Shown: one piece after another, positions 9,276-21,841 of the stretch
Layout: each line of letters starts with the position of its first letter
How positions within the stretch are numbered: position 1 is the stretch's first letter
From: Voacanga thouarsii
Taxonomy: Eukaryota; Streptophyta; Magnoliopsida; Gentianales; Apocynaceae
Assembly (NCBI GenBank): GCA_026120185.1
Contig: JANUWF010001193.1
Span: 1,364,001 to 1,428,000 of the forward strand
Direction of reading: 5' to 3'
DNA: 64,000 nt
Program-made: the position numbers and the translations under genes
Notes under the pieces: model-generated
What the model saw: the letters and a program-made list of their open reading frames with translations, nothing else
Databases searched by the model: none
Told to the model about the DNA's origin: nothing

Positions 9276-11319
9276 ATAAATAAAGCCCCCAGAAGCAATT
9301 AAAAGATTAAAAATTTTTCTGGGTCTTGATTAGACTTACACACAAGAGTTCTCAAATCAAACAAAAAGGAGTTTAATGAGCCACAAGGAATGTGGAATGT
9401 GCGTCAAAAGCCCAAAGACAGTCTCTTGGACATATATGCACACAAAAAAATACATACAACAAGAACATATACACATCTATTGATGTATGCCCATATTGTA
9501 AAGATCGAGATCAGATTCGTACACAAACCTGGAAGGAATCAAAGGGTGAGAAAAAAAGGTGTGATGCAGAGACAGTTACAGACTCGGGAAACAAACTGAC
9601 GTTCCTGGAAGTGAAGATAAAGGGTTGTGTGCACGTACTGCAACCTTCTGGGCGAGAGAACCGAAAATGCATCAGACTATGGGTGCTGATGGCCGGTAGA
9701 AGCAACTAAACCTGCGACATCTGTGATCTGTGTCATCTTCTTGCTTTTATAATATTTTGGTTATGGATATGGATCATTTCTTCAGTTATCTGCAAATAGT
9801 GGAAAAGGGTAGAGATGTCTGATTGGCCACTCTACAAATGGCCCACTTCCTCCAACTTTTTGGATTGACAAGTCAACATTTGGTGGGCCTCCACATTGAA
9901 GGCCCTTAGTCGGCGCCGTACACAGCCCTTCCCAATCCTTCCATTCTCTGACTATTATGGGCAGACTGTACGAACTTCAATAACCACCATTTGTATTTGT
10001 TTGCAGATGGGCCTGGCAGTATGTGTACTGGGCCAGACTCCAGATTGCAAAAGCGGGCCGCCCATGTGTGGTTTATAGCCCAATGGACGATGCTGGGTGG
10101 ATTGGGTATAGATCTGGTCAACGCTCTGCAAGTCTTGTAAGTGACTGGGTACCCAAAACACAGGTGAAAGTGATGTGGTACAAAAATATGTACTAATTCC
10201 GTAAACTTGATCCGCCTAAAAACCGAAGCAGCACGTGGATCCCGAAAATGATTCGCTGCCACACTTCGCCTGAGATCTACGTGTTCCAACACGAGTCCCA
10301 GCCGCCGCACCGGGAGATCACGCCTGATTGCCACGTCATATAATTTGACGTGGCTATCGCCGCTTTAAAGTTCACGGTCGAACCACGTCCTTAACCATAC
10401 AATGTAGTTGGCTTTATAACCATGGTTAGATTCAACCTGCCGCAGTTGGCTCGGTTTCCATAGCCGAGCAGAGGCCCTGCGATTTTGTGGTTGTTACTAT
10501 ATGTATAATACTTTTTCCATGTTCTTCTGCTCTCCCATTCCTTTCCCTCTGTCTGCTTCTCTTCTATCAAGAAAACTACCAGAGTCCATCGTCGGGATTG
10601 CTGTATATTAGGAGATACTTCAGTTATCAGGTAACTATATATCGAATCTTTCTGGCTGAAACATCTTTTATTTTTTCTATGAAAGTAGGAAAACCTTTGA
10701 ATTCAATGAATTTGATTGAGACTGAAGTAGAAGACATTTTTGTTTGAAATTTCTTCTCTGGTTTCAGTCCTTTTCTCCAACTTTGTATTGATTTGACGGG
10801 TATTTCGGTCTCAGCCAACACTTAAGCTAGCTTTCCACCTGGTTTTTTCTCCTGTTACCTTTCAACGATATGGGTTCTGGGTTCGGGACCAGGTTCTGAT
10901 TCCTCATCGTAATATCAAGCAGTTAGCTTTTATCTAAGTTTGTGCGTTGGAAGAGTTCCAGCATGATAAATATTCTTCTTTGTGAACAGTAGCTGCTGTC
11001 GGCCTGTCCTTTTCTTGGTAAACTTAGCAGATTATTGCCTTGTTCCCAGACCTTTATATACATATGTAGTATAACAACTCAATTGGGGTTTTCGAGAAAT
11101 TCAAGGAAGCTTCAACGTCCATGAAGAAATTAAAGAACTGGACTTTGTGTTGCTGTTTGACGGTACTACCGTGGAAAACAAGAAATAAACGCCTTGCATT
11201 GTGCATCAATCTCCTGATATATATATTTTTTTCCTAAGGCCTTTTATTCGTACTGTTTCTTCATAGTTTAAATGTTATAATCAGTTCAGTTTACAGCCAG
11301 GTGAAACATCGAGGAGGAG
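9276..11319. promoter_or_regulatory. Divergent intergenic region between the PP2-A10-like and ACR genes
   Basis: About 2 kb between two genes transcribed away from each other. Positions 9280-9400 belong to the 5' side of the PP2-A10-like gene. From about 10440 on the sequence is CT-rich and probably 5' UTR of the ACR gene; a possible splice donor near 10629 suggests a 5' UTR intron, but I cannot fix it. A cluster of ACGT-core motifs lies at 10232-10388 (separate entry). Open frames here look accidental. Confidence 0.5.
10232..10388. promoter_or_regulatory. Cluster of G-box/ACGT-core elements with a perfect inverted repeat
   Basis: CACGTG at 10232-10237 is a full G-box. ACGT cores also occur at 10279-10282, inside 10330-10338 (GCCACGTCA), inside 10346-10354 (TGACGTGGC) and at 10385-10388. 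The two 9-bp elements are perfect inverted repeats separated by 7 bp. Such sites are bound by plant bZIP and bHLH factors in light and abscisic acid responses; their use here is inference. They lie about 1 kb before the ACR start codon. Confidence 0.6.
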
Positions 11320-14300
11320 ATGGAAATCAGTTATGGCCGCTGCTTCGATCCTGATATTGAATTACTCATCGAAAGAATGCATCCTCCAAGGTTTTACCTT
11401 AATTTTAGTTTTATCTCTTCGCAATTTTTGAGATGATATCAGTTTATTTTCCGAGTTTTTTTTAATGAAACTTTGTTTTGCTGCTTTTCGAATTCTCAGA
11501 GTTTGCATTGACAATGATTCCTGTCCAAACAGCAGTCTTGTAAAGGTTGGTAGTAACTTAAACGATTAGGAATTCTCTATAATTAGTTGTTTCATCACTT
11601 TCATTTCATATCATCTTTGTTTAATTTGTGTCTTTCTGGGATAATATACCAACGGCATCCTGAATAAATTCCTCACTAGGAAATTATTTCTTTTTCTTTT
11701 TAATCTCAAACTTGGTTCTCTAGATAGCCATTTGATTCCTCAATCCAGCATATATGTTAAAGCAAACTTGAAGAAGATACCGTGGCCAACACCTCCTTGG
11801 GTACCTTGATTTTTTATTTTCTTCTCTTTGTTAATTACCTTTGCAGTTTAGCAATCCTAGGTTCCATCCTTGGACATTGCAAATAGTTTTGGAAAGGTCT
11901 CTAATCCAAGTTACTGAAGCATCGTTTAATTACTAGGGGAGTGGGCCAAGAGCTATGGCAACCTTATAATATTTTATGCACCTATTACTCCAGTGGGCCT
12001 TAAGACTGAGTTTTGCTCGATCACTGCTGGGATTCCATTAAATCCATAATCATGTGAATTTGAATTTGATCATATTCAAACAAATAAGGTATTTAATGTC
12101 CAAACCTTAAGACTATTATAAATAATAGAAATGACACACTTAGATTGGATATCCAGAGAGAGGCAAAAATCTAGCTTCTCATATTTGACTCATTTTATGT
12201 ACTCTTGCTCAGCTCTCACCCATGGATATTACTTTAATGGCCAATTAAAAAAAAAAAAACAAATAATGCCACATGACGTTTGTCTTATAAAATGACTTTT
12301 GTAGTTAAATATTACAGCATACAAGCTACTAGGAAAGAAACAAATTACCCAACGTGACACCCGAATGCTCTTCATGTCAACAAGTTCTTAGTTTATTGAC
12401 AAGTGCATCTATTTATTTCTCTTCCTGGAAAAAAAAAATCAGAATGGTATGTGAAATTGTAATCAACCAGCTACAAATCCAGTTGCTTATAAACCAAACG
12501 GTCCACTTCAATAGTGAGAGAATGGTAACCTTTCTATGAGTGCCAACTTGTTGGAAGGTTTAGTCAAGAAAGAATCTATATTTTATACATGCCAAAACTT
12601 TCTGGCTCCAATGCCCAGGTTTTATCTGGTCATCTGCTTCCTTTATAACCCAAGATCCAAACTTAATTAAAGCAAGACTATGACCTCTGACTGTGAAAGT
12701 ATCCTTTACATGTGTAGATGCAAAACTGCAGCTTTATTTTATTGATATTCACACCTTCACCTCTCATGTAGCCTTCTTGGCATCATTTCACAGGTTGATA
12801 GTGCTAATAAGCACGGTATATTACTGGAGATGGTTCAAGTTCTTACTGACCTTGACCTAGTGATTTCCAAATCATACATTTCTTCCGATGGTGGCTGGTT
12901 AATGGATGGTTAGTCTTGGTGCTCTGTCACCTATCCAACTCTTCAATTAACAACTAAAACCCATGTTTCTCTATTCAATTATTTAATCAAAAGTTAAGCA
13001 ATAATAATAGATTTAGAGTTCAATCTTTGTCTAATCCCATTCGGCGCTTTTGGTTATGATCTTAGGATAGGCACCCACCATTGCACTGTATGCTTATACT
13101 CGTGGGTTTGATTTGATTCAATGACTAACAGTTTTCCACGTGACGGACCAATGGGGGAACAAAATCACTGATGAAAGCCTCATACATTATATCCAACAGG
13201 TTAGTGTTTGCTCTTCTCCCTCTTCCCCCTTTGAAAAAGACCAAAGTTCTAAATGATTTTTTCACAGGCAATAAGCGCAAGTAGGGAGAATCCCAGTGGA
13301 GTCAAACCATGGATTCGAAAAGATGGAAGACCAAGGCACCTATCTAGAGAGCTCACAGCACTTGAGATGACGGGGATAGATAGACCTGGTCTTATGTCAG
13401 AGATGTCAGCAGTGTTGGCTGAGTTGGGATGCCACGTTTCGGCTGCCGTGGTATGGACTCACAACGCCCGTGCGGCCTGCATCCTTTATGTGGAAGACGA
13501 ACCAGAGTCTGGGCCAATCGTGGACCCTTCGAGGGTGGCCCGCGTACAGGCCCAGTTAGAGAATGTAGTTGAGGCCCGTCACTCTACGGGTGAAAGACGG
13601 AGTCTAAGATTGGCTGCTCCTGCCGCCGGCCGGACCCACACCGAAAGGCGGCTCCACCAGCTGATGGCGGCGGATAGAGACTTCGAGGCATGTGTTTGTT
13701 GTTGTCGCAATGAAAATGACGATGAAGTATTAATATACAATTACGAGCAAAGAAAGAAATGCAATGCTACGCACGTGAAAATAGATAACTGTGAAGAGAA
13801 AGGCTACTCCGTTGTCAATGTGAGATCCAGAGATCGACCCAAGTTACTGTTTGATACTGTTTGCACTCTGACGGACATGCAATACGTTGTCTTCCATGCA
13901 GCGATCAGCTCCAAAGGCTCCATTGCTGTTCAGGTAACTGCTTATTACTCTCCTCTTCTTCCTACTAAAATGAAATGCCATGGCTGAGCTGTTCTGCTTT
14001 TGTTGCTTGCTTCAGGAATATTATGTAAGGCACAAAGATGGATGCACGCTAGAGACAGAAGCTGAGAGACGAAGAGTTGCACAGTGCCTCATAGCAGCCA
14101 CAGAAAGAAGAATTTCTCACGTATGCAATCATCCTTCATAAACCAGGATTGCTTGCTCTCATGGGCAGTGATAAATGATACATGTACTAATTTGCTCTTG
14201 GTTGGGTGATTCGTGCAGGGAGTGAGGCTGGAAATCAAGACTGAAAACAGGATAGGGTTGTTGTCGGATGTAACGAGAGTCTTTCGAGAGAACGGACTAT

Positions 14301-14596
14301 CTATAACCAGGGCGGAGATAGGAACATGCAGTGGCAAGGCAGTGGGAACATTCTATGTAAAAGATGTTTCGGGGCAAAGTGTGAGTGCCAAAACTTTAGA
14401 GACTGTAAAACAAGAAATAGGAGGCACCATTATGCTGGTTAACGATCCCTTGGATCAGTCACCTTCTAGAACCACCTTGTCAGCAAGCAGACATAATGGT
14501 AGTGCCATAGAGGACAGGCCAAAGTTCTCATTAGGAACCTTGTTCTGGTCTCAGCTTGAGCGACTCTCAAGCAGTTTCAGACCCATCAAGTCCTAA
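11320..14596 (+). CDS. ACR1: ACT domain repeat protein (ACR1/ACR2 type)
   Basis: Seven exons (11320-11390, 11500-11545, 12794-12908, 13132-13199, 13268-13933, 14016-14120, 14219-14596) join in frame with GT-AG borders to give 482 residues, the usual ACR length of about 450-480. Four ACT domains are visible: about 37-100 ([18 protein letters not shown]), 131-205 ([19 protein letters not shown]), 278-335 ([14 protein letters not shown]) and 359-425 ([15 protein letters not shown]). Each has the Gly/Pro-Gly-Leu ligand-loop signature of ACT domains, which bind amino acids and act as allosteric sensors. ACR proteins have no enzyme domain and are proposed amino-acid sensors related to bacterial GlnD. 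The N-terminus with two-residue-offset FDPD and RVCIDNDSC fits ACR1 best, but ACR1 versus ACR2 is inference from memory. Exon 5 includes a low-similarity insert around residues 180-225 rich in Arg/Ala. Confidence 0.92.
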
Positions 14597-15490
14597 ACAT
14601 CGAGACCATCAGACATTGGTTCGCCTTTTATGTGTAAATAAACTCCCCACCACTTGCTGTTTTCCTTACATGTTTTCATTATTCTGTAAATAAGTAGAAT
14701 CTCTAATGCTCAGTTTCTCACTGAAATGTATATATTAGTGATCAACATTTTCCCATTTCGCCTTATGTCGCAGTGCACTGTTTCGGCAAGCGCATTCCGC
14801 AATGGTTTATTCTCAAGAGGTACGACAACAGATGCAAATTGTTCCAGAGAATAATGTATTTTCACTTTCCTCACCAAAGCCCAAAACCACCACAGTTAAG
14901 TACTGGTAGAAAGGAAAATTAAGAGGCTTCGAGGTTTGCAACCACTGCAAGCCAAAATTTATCTTATGGAAGCCGTAGATCTCCCACGAGACTATATGCT
15001 CGTAAAAGGGTTATAATGCCAAGATGGGCAAAAAAGCATTATTGTTAATTGGAGAAAAGATCAAACAAACAAGGATAAAAATGTTTTTCACCTTCGTCTC
15101 TGTAGTAACTCCAATACCGACTTTGACCACAGATTGCCCAATTATAACTAATTTCAAAGTTAAAAAATGGAATACTATGAGTTAGGGCATTCTTAGTTTT
15201 AATCTTACCTATTGTAACCATCTTGAATAATGAATCATTGAGAGAGAAACCATTCCCAATTCTAGTGTTACACTTCTGCAAACTTTGAACAAACTTGCAC
15301 AATACATAAAGCCAAGTTACAACATATGGCATATATTTAAGGAAATGAGCAATTGTAATTCATTATTTAATATATGTACAAACATTCAATTCCGCGAGAC
15401 TTCACAAAGATAGATAAAAATCAAAGTAAAATATTCACATTCATGGAGAAAAGCCATCATTAGGCTTATCTTGAAGATTATAAAGGAAAA
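14597..15490. other. Intergenic between convergent ACR and BSD genes
   Basis: Contains the 3' UTRs of both flanking genes. I see no gene or repeat in the middle. Confidence 0.5.
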
Positions 15491-18400
15491 TCATGGCACG
15501 TCAATGTCATCAACATCAAGCCAATCATTGGCTTCCTTTGTCTCAGTGTTGTTGGGAATTACCCCTTTGGATGAGTCACCAGAGCTTTTGCTTAGTTGAA
15601 CCCAATCTCGTGTATCTTTATCTGAATTGTAACTTATTTTCTTGGAGCTTGCTGGTGCATCCCCATCATCCTCTTCAAGATCGCTAAATGAGACATCCTC
15701 CTCATTCTCAATAGTAATTGTGGCTCCAGTAGCACCATCATATTCTGTGCTTTCCTCCTTTAACCAATCATCTACATCATCTTCATCTTTCTCAACCAAT
15801 AAATTAGAATAAGAACGGAGACTCCCATCCTTTGCCAGGCCAATAGTTTTTTCCTCAATCACAGATTTGTCAACAACTGGGACTTCAATGCTTGTGACAG
15901 GATACTTCTCCATTTCCATTTCCGAAGGACCTGATTCAACAGAGGTTACAGGCACATCTTTAAGTTCAGTTTGGGGTGGTACAGATAGGTGCTCTTCATG
16001 TTCAATGATAATGTTATCTTTAGGATCAGCAGCATGCTCTCTCGATAAGTCTTGCAAGTTTGTGCTGTTTTTCAATTCCTTTGATAAAAATTCCCTGGCT
16101 TTTACAATCTGTAACCAGAATATGAATTGGCAGCATAGTGTTAAAAAATCTTCGTGGTCACAAGGAAAAAAAACACATAAACTTGTAATGTAAAGCACAT
16201 AGACCATCATGTACCAAGGACAGATGAAACTCAACAAAGGAGAGATATCAACCTTCCCCTTCAATTGAACAGTTTGAAGGTCCCACTATCATTTCAATTC
16301 TGAAAGCATCAGAAAACTTTGGTTTCTATGAGAAGAAGAGCGCAAAAAAAAAAAAAAAAAAAAAAAAGGCTAAGCTAGTCCATAAATTCTTTCCCATCCC
16401 AGCAACAAGGACAGAGGAAAAAGGAATTAATTACATAAAGAGCAACAATCAAGCCTCAAAATTACGTATATAACAAGTTTATTTTACCCTCTATATCCAA
16501 TCATCTAGCAAGAAAGGCATACTTAGAAGACAAATTTCATGATTGAAGTTTGTATAGCAACCATATCCACTCAGATACCAAACCAATTAGCTCCCAAAAT
16601 ATAGGGTAAAAAACCAGACCAATTCCTGGGGCTGCAAGTGAAGAGGCATGAATATTGGATGGGGTGGGATTATAAGCTGGAACCTGATTTTTAGGAAGGA
16701 CAGAGTAGTTGGGGACCAGAACAGTTTAAGGGTTGTTAGCTTCCCCCTATAAGCGACCAGCAGATGAACACAGCTCAGATACATAGTTCAGGAAGTATTC
16801 TAATAATGGCAGTTGGATGGTCCAATCCTATTATGCCTCTCTCACAGGGAGTAGTGCTTGTGTTCTTCACTGGAGAACAAATGGAAGAAGAAAGCCTGTC
16901 TCAAAGTTCAGCTTTTTGCCTGAACTGTTGTATTTGATGCAGTTCCTGCTCGAGACAATTTACAAAAGAATAGAAAAGCTTTAGAAAATTGCTCTGTGCT
17001 ATGTTATAAAGCAGAAGACACTGAGTCATCTTTTCCTCCCTTACAGTGATGCAAGTGAACTGTGAAGAATGCTCTTTTCCATATTTTGGAGTAATGCCTA
17101 GCAAAGCAGAAGTGTTTCTCGAGGTCTGGTGTGGGGTGTAGATTACTCATCACCATACAGAAGACGTGAGATGGAGCAACTCTCAGCACTTTGTGGTTAA
17201 TTTTGAAAGAGAGGAACAGAATAACTTCACAAGAAGTCAAATTCATTTAATAGGCTTAAGTTCAGTTGTGTCTACTGGTGTTCTTGGAGTGCAAATAAGC
17301 TTATAGGTGTGAGGCTAGTTTTCTGGCGCTGTTTCTAAATTCCCTAAAAAAATGCATATCCTGACACTTTTGGCATCTTTCGGTTCCTTCACTCATACAT
17401 CTTGCATAAGGACTGAATTCCCCAGGTACAATTTCAGTGGAACTATTTTTATTTATTAAAAGAAACCAACTCCTGCCTAGCTGGGGCACTTCCCTTTCTT
17501 CAACCAATAAGTTGAAACCATTGGGGATGAAATTGAGAAAGAAGGGAACAAATAAAAGAGTCCCAATGAATACAAAATAAATACATTCAAATTGATGACA
17601 GATGGATGAGCTTCAATGTTCTTGCAACAGAATTTGCTATTGCTTTATCATTCGAACTGTGTCATGCATATCAATTTAACCTCAGTAGTTAGAGTTCACT
17701 GGTGCAGAATGGGAGATGAATTTCCGATGCAGCACTTATGTTTAGAAATGAAACACAATTAAGGCTAAATTCATGTCCATATTGCACAACTCATAACAAA
17801 AGAGGTTTAATTAATATTGATAAGTGCCCAACAATTATTACCTTCTGAGAGGACTAAAACAGTAAGATCAACTGTAACTACCAAGATGTTTAATTGACTT
17901 ACCTGGGGTGTTGATAGGATTTCTGCATCTTGTTTATTTAGTCTGGGGTGAAGGAGTACAAAGTAAATCATCCAGAAGCAACCCTCACTGATGTGGCCAG
18001 GGCAAAGCTCAATCCTCAATGCAGCTAATCTAGGGGCCAGGCGTTCAACTGCTAAAGCATGATCTTGTTGAGCATCAGACAAGTCAAAATCTAGCATCAT
18101 AGAAAACCACAACGTTATTGTTCTGTTTCAATTATTTCCTTTTGCATAATGCAGCACAGCAGCATCAGCTATTTACTAGTGTAGGGAAATGAGAACAATA
18201 GACTGAACTTTATCCTAAATCACACTAACGCAATGACAGTAGTAGTCTTGTTTTCAGCTCGATGAAATGAACATAGTCTAAAATCAGATTGTTTCCAGGA
18301 TGTTGATAAGGAGTTTGAAGCAGAGGGCTGAATTGAAGAAGAAAGAAAGACAGTTACACTGAGAAAGCAAAAATCTTTGGCTACCATTTTTTAATATCAG

Positions 18401-19316
18401 AGAATCCTGATTAGAAGCCTAAAACAGAATCACCATCTTAGCAAATGCACAAGTTATATGCGTGAGAATCAGATTAAGACCTTCTATAAGATACCGCACA
18501 TTCTTAGATGAAGATGGATAACAAAACTTAATGGAGGACTAATAAACAAAATATTAACAATCTATCTTGATCAAACACAGACCCACCAGTTTATCAATTT
18601 TAAAATAATAATAATAATAAAGGTCATTGCGATATGCAATCTCTTGAGTAATTGCAGAATCAAAAAAGACCAAATATACCATCCTCATCATCATTTCCAG
18701 GCAAAGGAAAATCCAGCCAAGTCTCAGGATGCAGGGCGATGTCCCTTGCAAAAGCCACAACTTCTTCCGTCACACCAACAGCCCTCCTCGCGGAGTCATT
18801 TCCCTCTCCAAACTCCTCCGAATCACTATTATCAGGACCCAATTGCAAAATATTTGATGCCATTTTTGTGAACTCGGACACATGTACATTACTCGATAGC
18901 TTCGAAATCCCGCTTCTGAACTTTCCTCCAATCTCTGCAAAGTCACTACGAATACCGGCTATCTTCTGATCAGATTCCTCCGGATCTGAACTCGAACCAA
19001 ATTTCAACTTCTCATCGGGGTTAATTTGGTCTGATTCTACGATAGGCTTATAGGGTTCAACCTGAGGGGGTGGGGCAAGGAATGAAGCGACGCCCCAGAA
19101 TTGACGGGTTAAGGTTTTGGTGAGCTCCGAAATGTCCTCTTTGACTCCCCGTGAAGGCGATGTCGGCGACGATGGATCGCCGTCATGTTCTTTAGCGGGT
19201 TTGGGATCGTTAGTTTGGGTTCCGGTGGTAGTGGTAGTGGGATTTGCATTTGAAGCGTTGTCATCTTCACCGTCGAGTGTAAGAGTGTTAGCTATCGATC
19301 GAACTAGCCATGACAT
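15491..19316 (-). CDS. BSD domain-containing protein
   Basis: Three exons (19316-18680, 18090-17903, 16108-15491) join in frame with GT-AG borders to give 480 residues. The N-terminal 200 residues are low-complexity, Ser/Pro/acidic, beginning MSWLVRSIANTL. The BSD domain spans about residues 195-280 across exon 2, with the diagnostic aromatic block FWMIYFVLLHPRL followed by LSTPQIVKARE. The C-terminus is strongly acidic and ends EANDWLDVDDIDVP, with a related VDDWL segment about 60 residues earlier. BSD domains occur in TFIIH p62, synapse-associated and DOS2-like proteins; the precise role of this plant form is not settled. ATG at 19316 is the first in frame. The introns are 589 and 1794 bp; the larger holds a 23-A run (about 16345-16367) and nothing else I recognise. 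Confidence 0.88.
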
Positions 19317-19690
19317 TGTCAGCGAGTTTCTAATCGCCTACCGGCGTCGGTTATTTGTGAGCAGAAGAGCCGAATAATGGATGTTTGGACACTTCGCTGA
19401 CTTTGTTATTATTCTTATGAGTTTTAACTTTTTAACCAAGCACGAGATGTAAAGAGGTTAAAGGTAAAAACGAACAACAGCCACGTAGCGCGGCCACATA
19501 CGGCCTCGTCCGCATTATTATACCTCATCAAACTGAACAGGAAATAGTATGAAAATCCCCTCTGATGCTGCCACGACGAATCTGGTATGTCGAGAAGCTG
19601 GAAATTCCTGACCGATGCTGCCTACCTCCTCCGTTAACGGCGGCAAATCATGCAGAGGTTGATGGTGGTGTGGAGTTTGCTGCAGTCTCA

Positions 19691-19970
19691 TCTGTTTAAA
19701 TTGAACAAAAATGTGAAAGCAAAATCAAAACAATAATCACATCAACCATAAACTATTGAATCAAAATCAACTTACGGCATCCAGTTCGGAGCTCATGTAG
19801 TGGTTGAGATTCTGGACTTGACTGTGGTGACCTCTCTGGTGCGAGCTCCGAGCTCGGTAATGGCAGCAACTCTGGAGGTTGCCCGCGAAGTGGAGCTTGC
19901 TCTGGTCGTCTCTGTTCATTTTGAATATAAAATATGAAAACAAAATTAGAAGAACGATCACACCAATCAC
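19691..19970 (-). pseudogene. Two degenerate downstream units of the exon-repeat array
   Basis: After the likely stop of the exon-repeat gene at 20041 two more exon-like units follow on the same strand. One runs 19911-19776: it starts after AACAG, begins RRPEQAPLRGQPPELLPL, and ends at a strong GTAAGT donor, but lacks the second half found in other units. The next starts at 19691 with RLQQTPHHHQPLHDLPPL. They could be untranslated, or used if the stop-containing unit is skipped. The 19317-19690 stretch before the BSD gene shows no other gene. Confidence 0.6.
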
Positions 19971-20040
19971 GAAAATATTAAACCAAAATCTACCTACAGA
20001 ATTCAGCGGTGGCTTAAAATTGCCGGACGAACTTGCAAAT

Positions 20041-21841
20041 TCAGCATGAATTTTCTATATTCGCTGGAATTGGCGGAAACTCATATGGTTGCAGTGGTTG
20101 AGACTCTGAACTTCCTTTTGGTGGGCTCTGTGCTGCGAGCTCCGACCTCGACAATGGCAGCAACTCATATAGAGGTTGACGGTGAGGTGGAGTTTGCTCT
20201 GGTCTCCTCTGTTATTTTAAATGTAAATATGAAAGCAAAATTAGAAGAATAATCACGTCAATTATGAAATATTAAATCAAAATCTACCTACAGAATAGTG
20301 GCCTAAAATTGCCAGACGAACTTGCAAATTCCGCATGAATTTTTCTATATTCGCTGGAATTGGCGGAAACTCATATAGTTGCAGTGGTTGAGACTCTGAA
20401 CTTCCTTGTGGTGAGCTCTGTGCTGCGACCTCCGAGCTCGGCAATGGCAGCAACTCATATAGAGGTTGACGGTGAGGTGGAGTTTGCTCTGGTCTCCTCT
20501 GTTATTTTAAATGTAAATATGAAAGCAAAATTAGAAGAATAATCACATCAATTATGAAAATATTAAATCAATATCTACCTACAGAATTCAGTGGTGGCCT
20601 AAAATTGCCGGACGAACTTGCAAATTCAGCATGAATTTTTTCTATATTCACTGGAAATGGCGGAAACTCATACAGTGGTAGTGGTTGAGACTCTGGACTT
20701 CCTTGTGGTGAGCTCTGTCCTGCGAGCTCCGAGCTCGGCAATGGCAGCAACTCATATGGAGGTTGACGGTGATGTGGAGTTTGCTCTGGTCTCCTCTGTT
20801 ATTTTGAATGTAAATATGAAAGCAAAATTAGAAGAATAATCACACCAGTTATGAAAATATTAAATCAAAATCTACTTACAGAATCTAGTGGCGGCCTAAA
20901 ATTGCTGGACAAACTTGCAAATTCCTCATGAATTTTATCTATGTTCTCTGGAAAAGGAGGTAACTGATATAGTAGTGGAGAGTCTGAACTTAGCGGTGAC
21001 CCCTCTCGTGCAAGCTTTGAGCTCCGTAATGGCTGTGAATTTGGAATATGTTCATCCTTGCGCCAATATTTGTATCATTGAACAAAAAATCCAAGCAACA
21101 AGCACAGATAACGAAACGACCAAAATTAAATCAAAATAACCACTACTGTTTACCGCATTCAACGGCGGTTGAGGCTGAGAATGCCGCGCCGGCTCTGAAT
21201 CCTCCCCTGTGGTTGATACAGGCAGAGATGGTTTCGGAAGCGTCTGCGTCTCACATAAGAGCAATGCGTGTTATATTATCCACATACAGCAACGCAAACT
21301 AAACACAACAATAAAACTAAATATGAATTGAGATTCAACCTCAGTAGGAAGTGAAATGCCAGTATTAGGTGATTCTGAAGGAAATCTGGAAATGAAAGCA
21401 CCGTATGGAGGAATCCACATTGCAACAGAACTGAATTTCTCCAAGTCAATTGGATTATCTCTAGTTCGTGATTCGAATGCAGTCGACACTTCTCTCAAAC
21501 CGAGCTCCACCAAGTAATTCCTCACCAACAAATTCAGAAGACAATTCGCTGGTGGAGGCTTTGAAGAGCGCATTGCAAACATTGGAATCAAACCACTCCG
21601 TTCAGGGGAAAGGTAGAAGTGATGGAAGTTGCTCCACTTCTGAACAGAAACAAACTGATTGAAATCAAGTGCTTCCTCGTTGATTCTTGCAGTGAAAGAT
21701 GAGGCTGCTCCTTCCAGACCTAGTTCGGTCAAATAATTCTCCATCATCTGACTGAATTGTCTGCAACAACAGAGAAATCAGGTTAATCAAAGAAAGAGGA
21801 AGGGGAGCTAAGAAGCATCACACGTACTCTGTTGCATCCAT
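20041..21841 (-). CDS. Unrecognised gene built from tandemly duplicated phase-0 exons
   Basis: Model: exons 21841-21828, 21760-21340, 21249-21154, 21056-20880, 20795-20583, 20498-20292 and 20208-20041, total 431 residues, all GT-AG and in frame. Exon 2 holds two related segments of about 34 residues, one with NYLTELGLEGAASSF and one with NYLVELGLREVSTAF, each ending in a tryptophan; they look LisH-like, which is a tentative call. Exons 4-7 are copies of one unit whose model form reads RRPEQTPHHRQPPYELLPL, then PPFPVNIEKIHAEFAS and NFRPPLNS. The units are phase 0 at both ends, so each duplication adds about 70 residues in frame. The last unit has a 2-base loss in an A-run that leads to TGA at 20043-20041. 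I do not recognise the family. Proline-rich repeats suggest an unstructured or protein-binding region. Confidence 0.6.

Noticed and set aside
9906..10334. 142-codon open frame on the minus strand
   Set aside because: It runs across the G-box cluster and promoter region, has no recognisable domain, and lacks gene-like context.
20046..20839. Several plus-strand frames with repeated VALVSSVILNVNMKAKLEE-type sequence
   Set aside because: They are antisense readings of the duplicated minus-strand exons and share their repeat pattern only for that reason.
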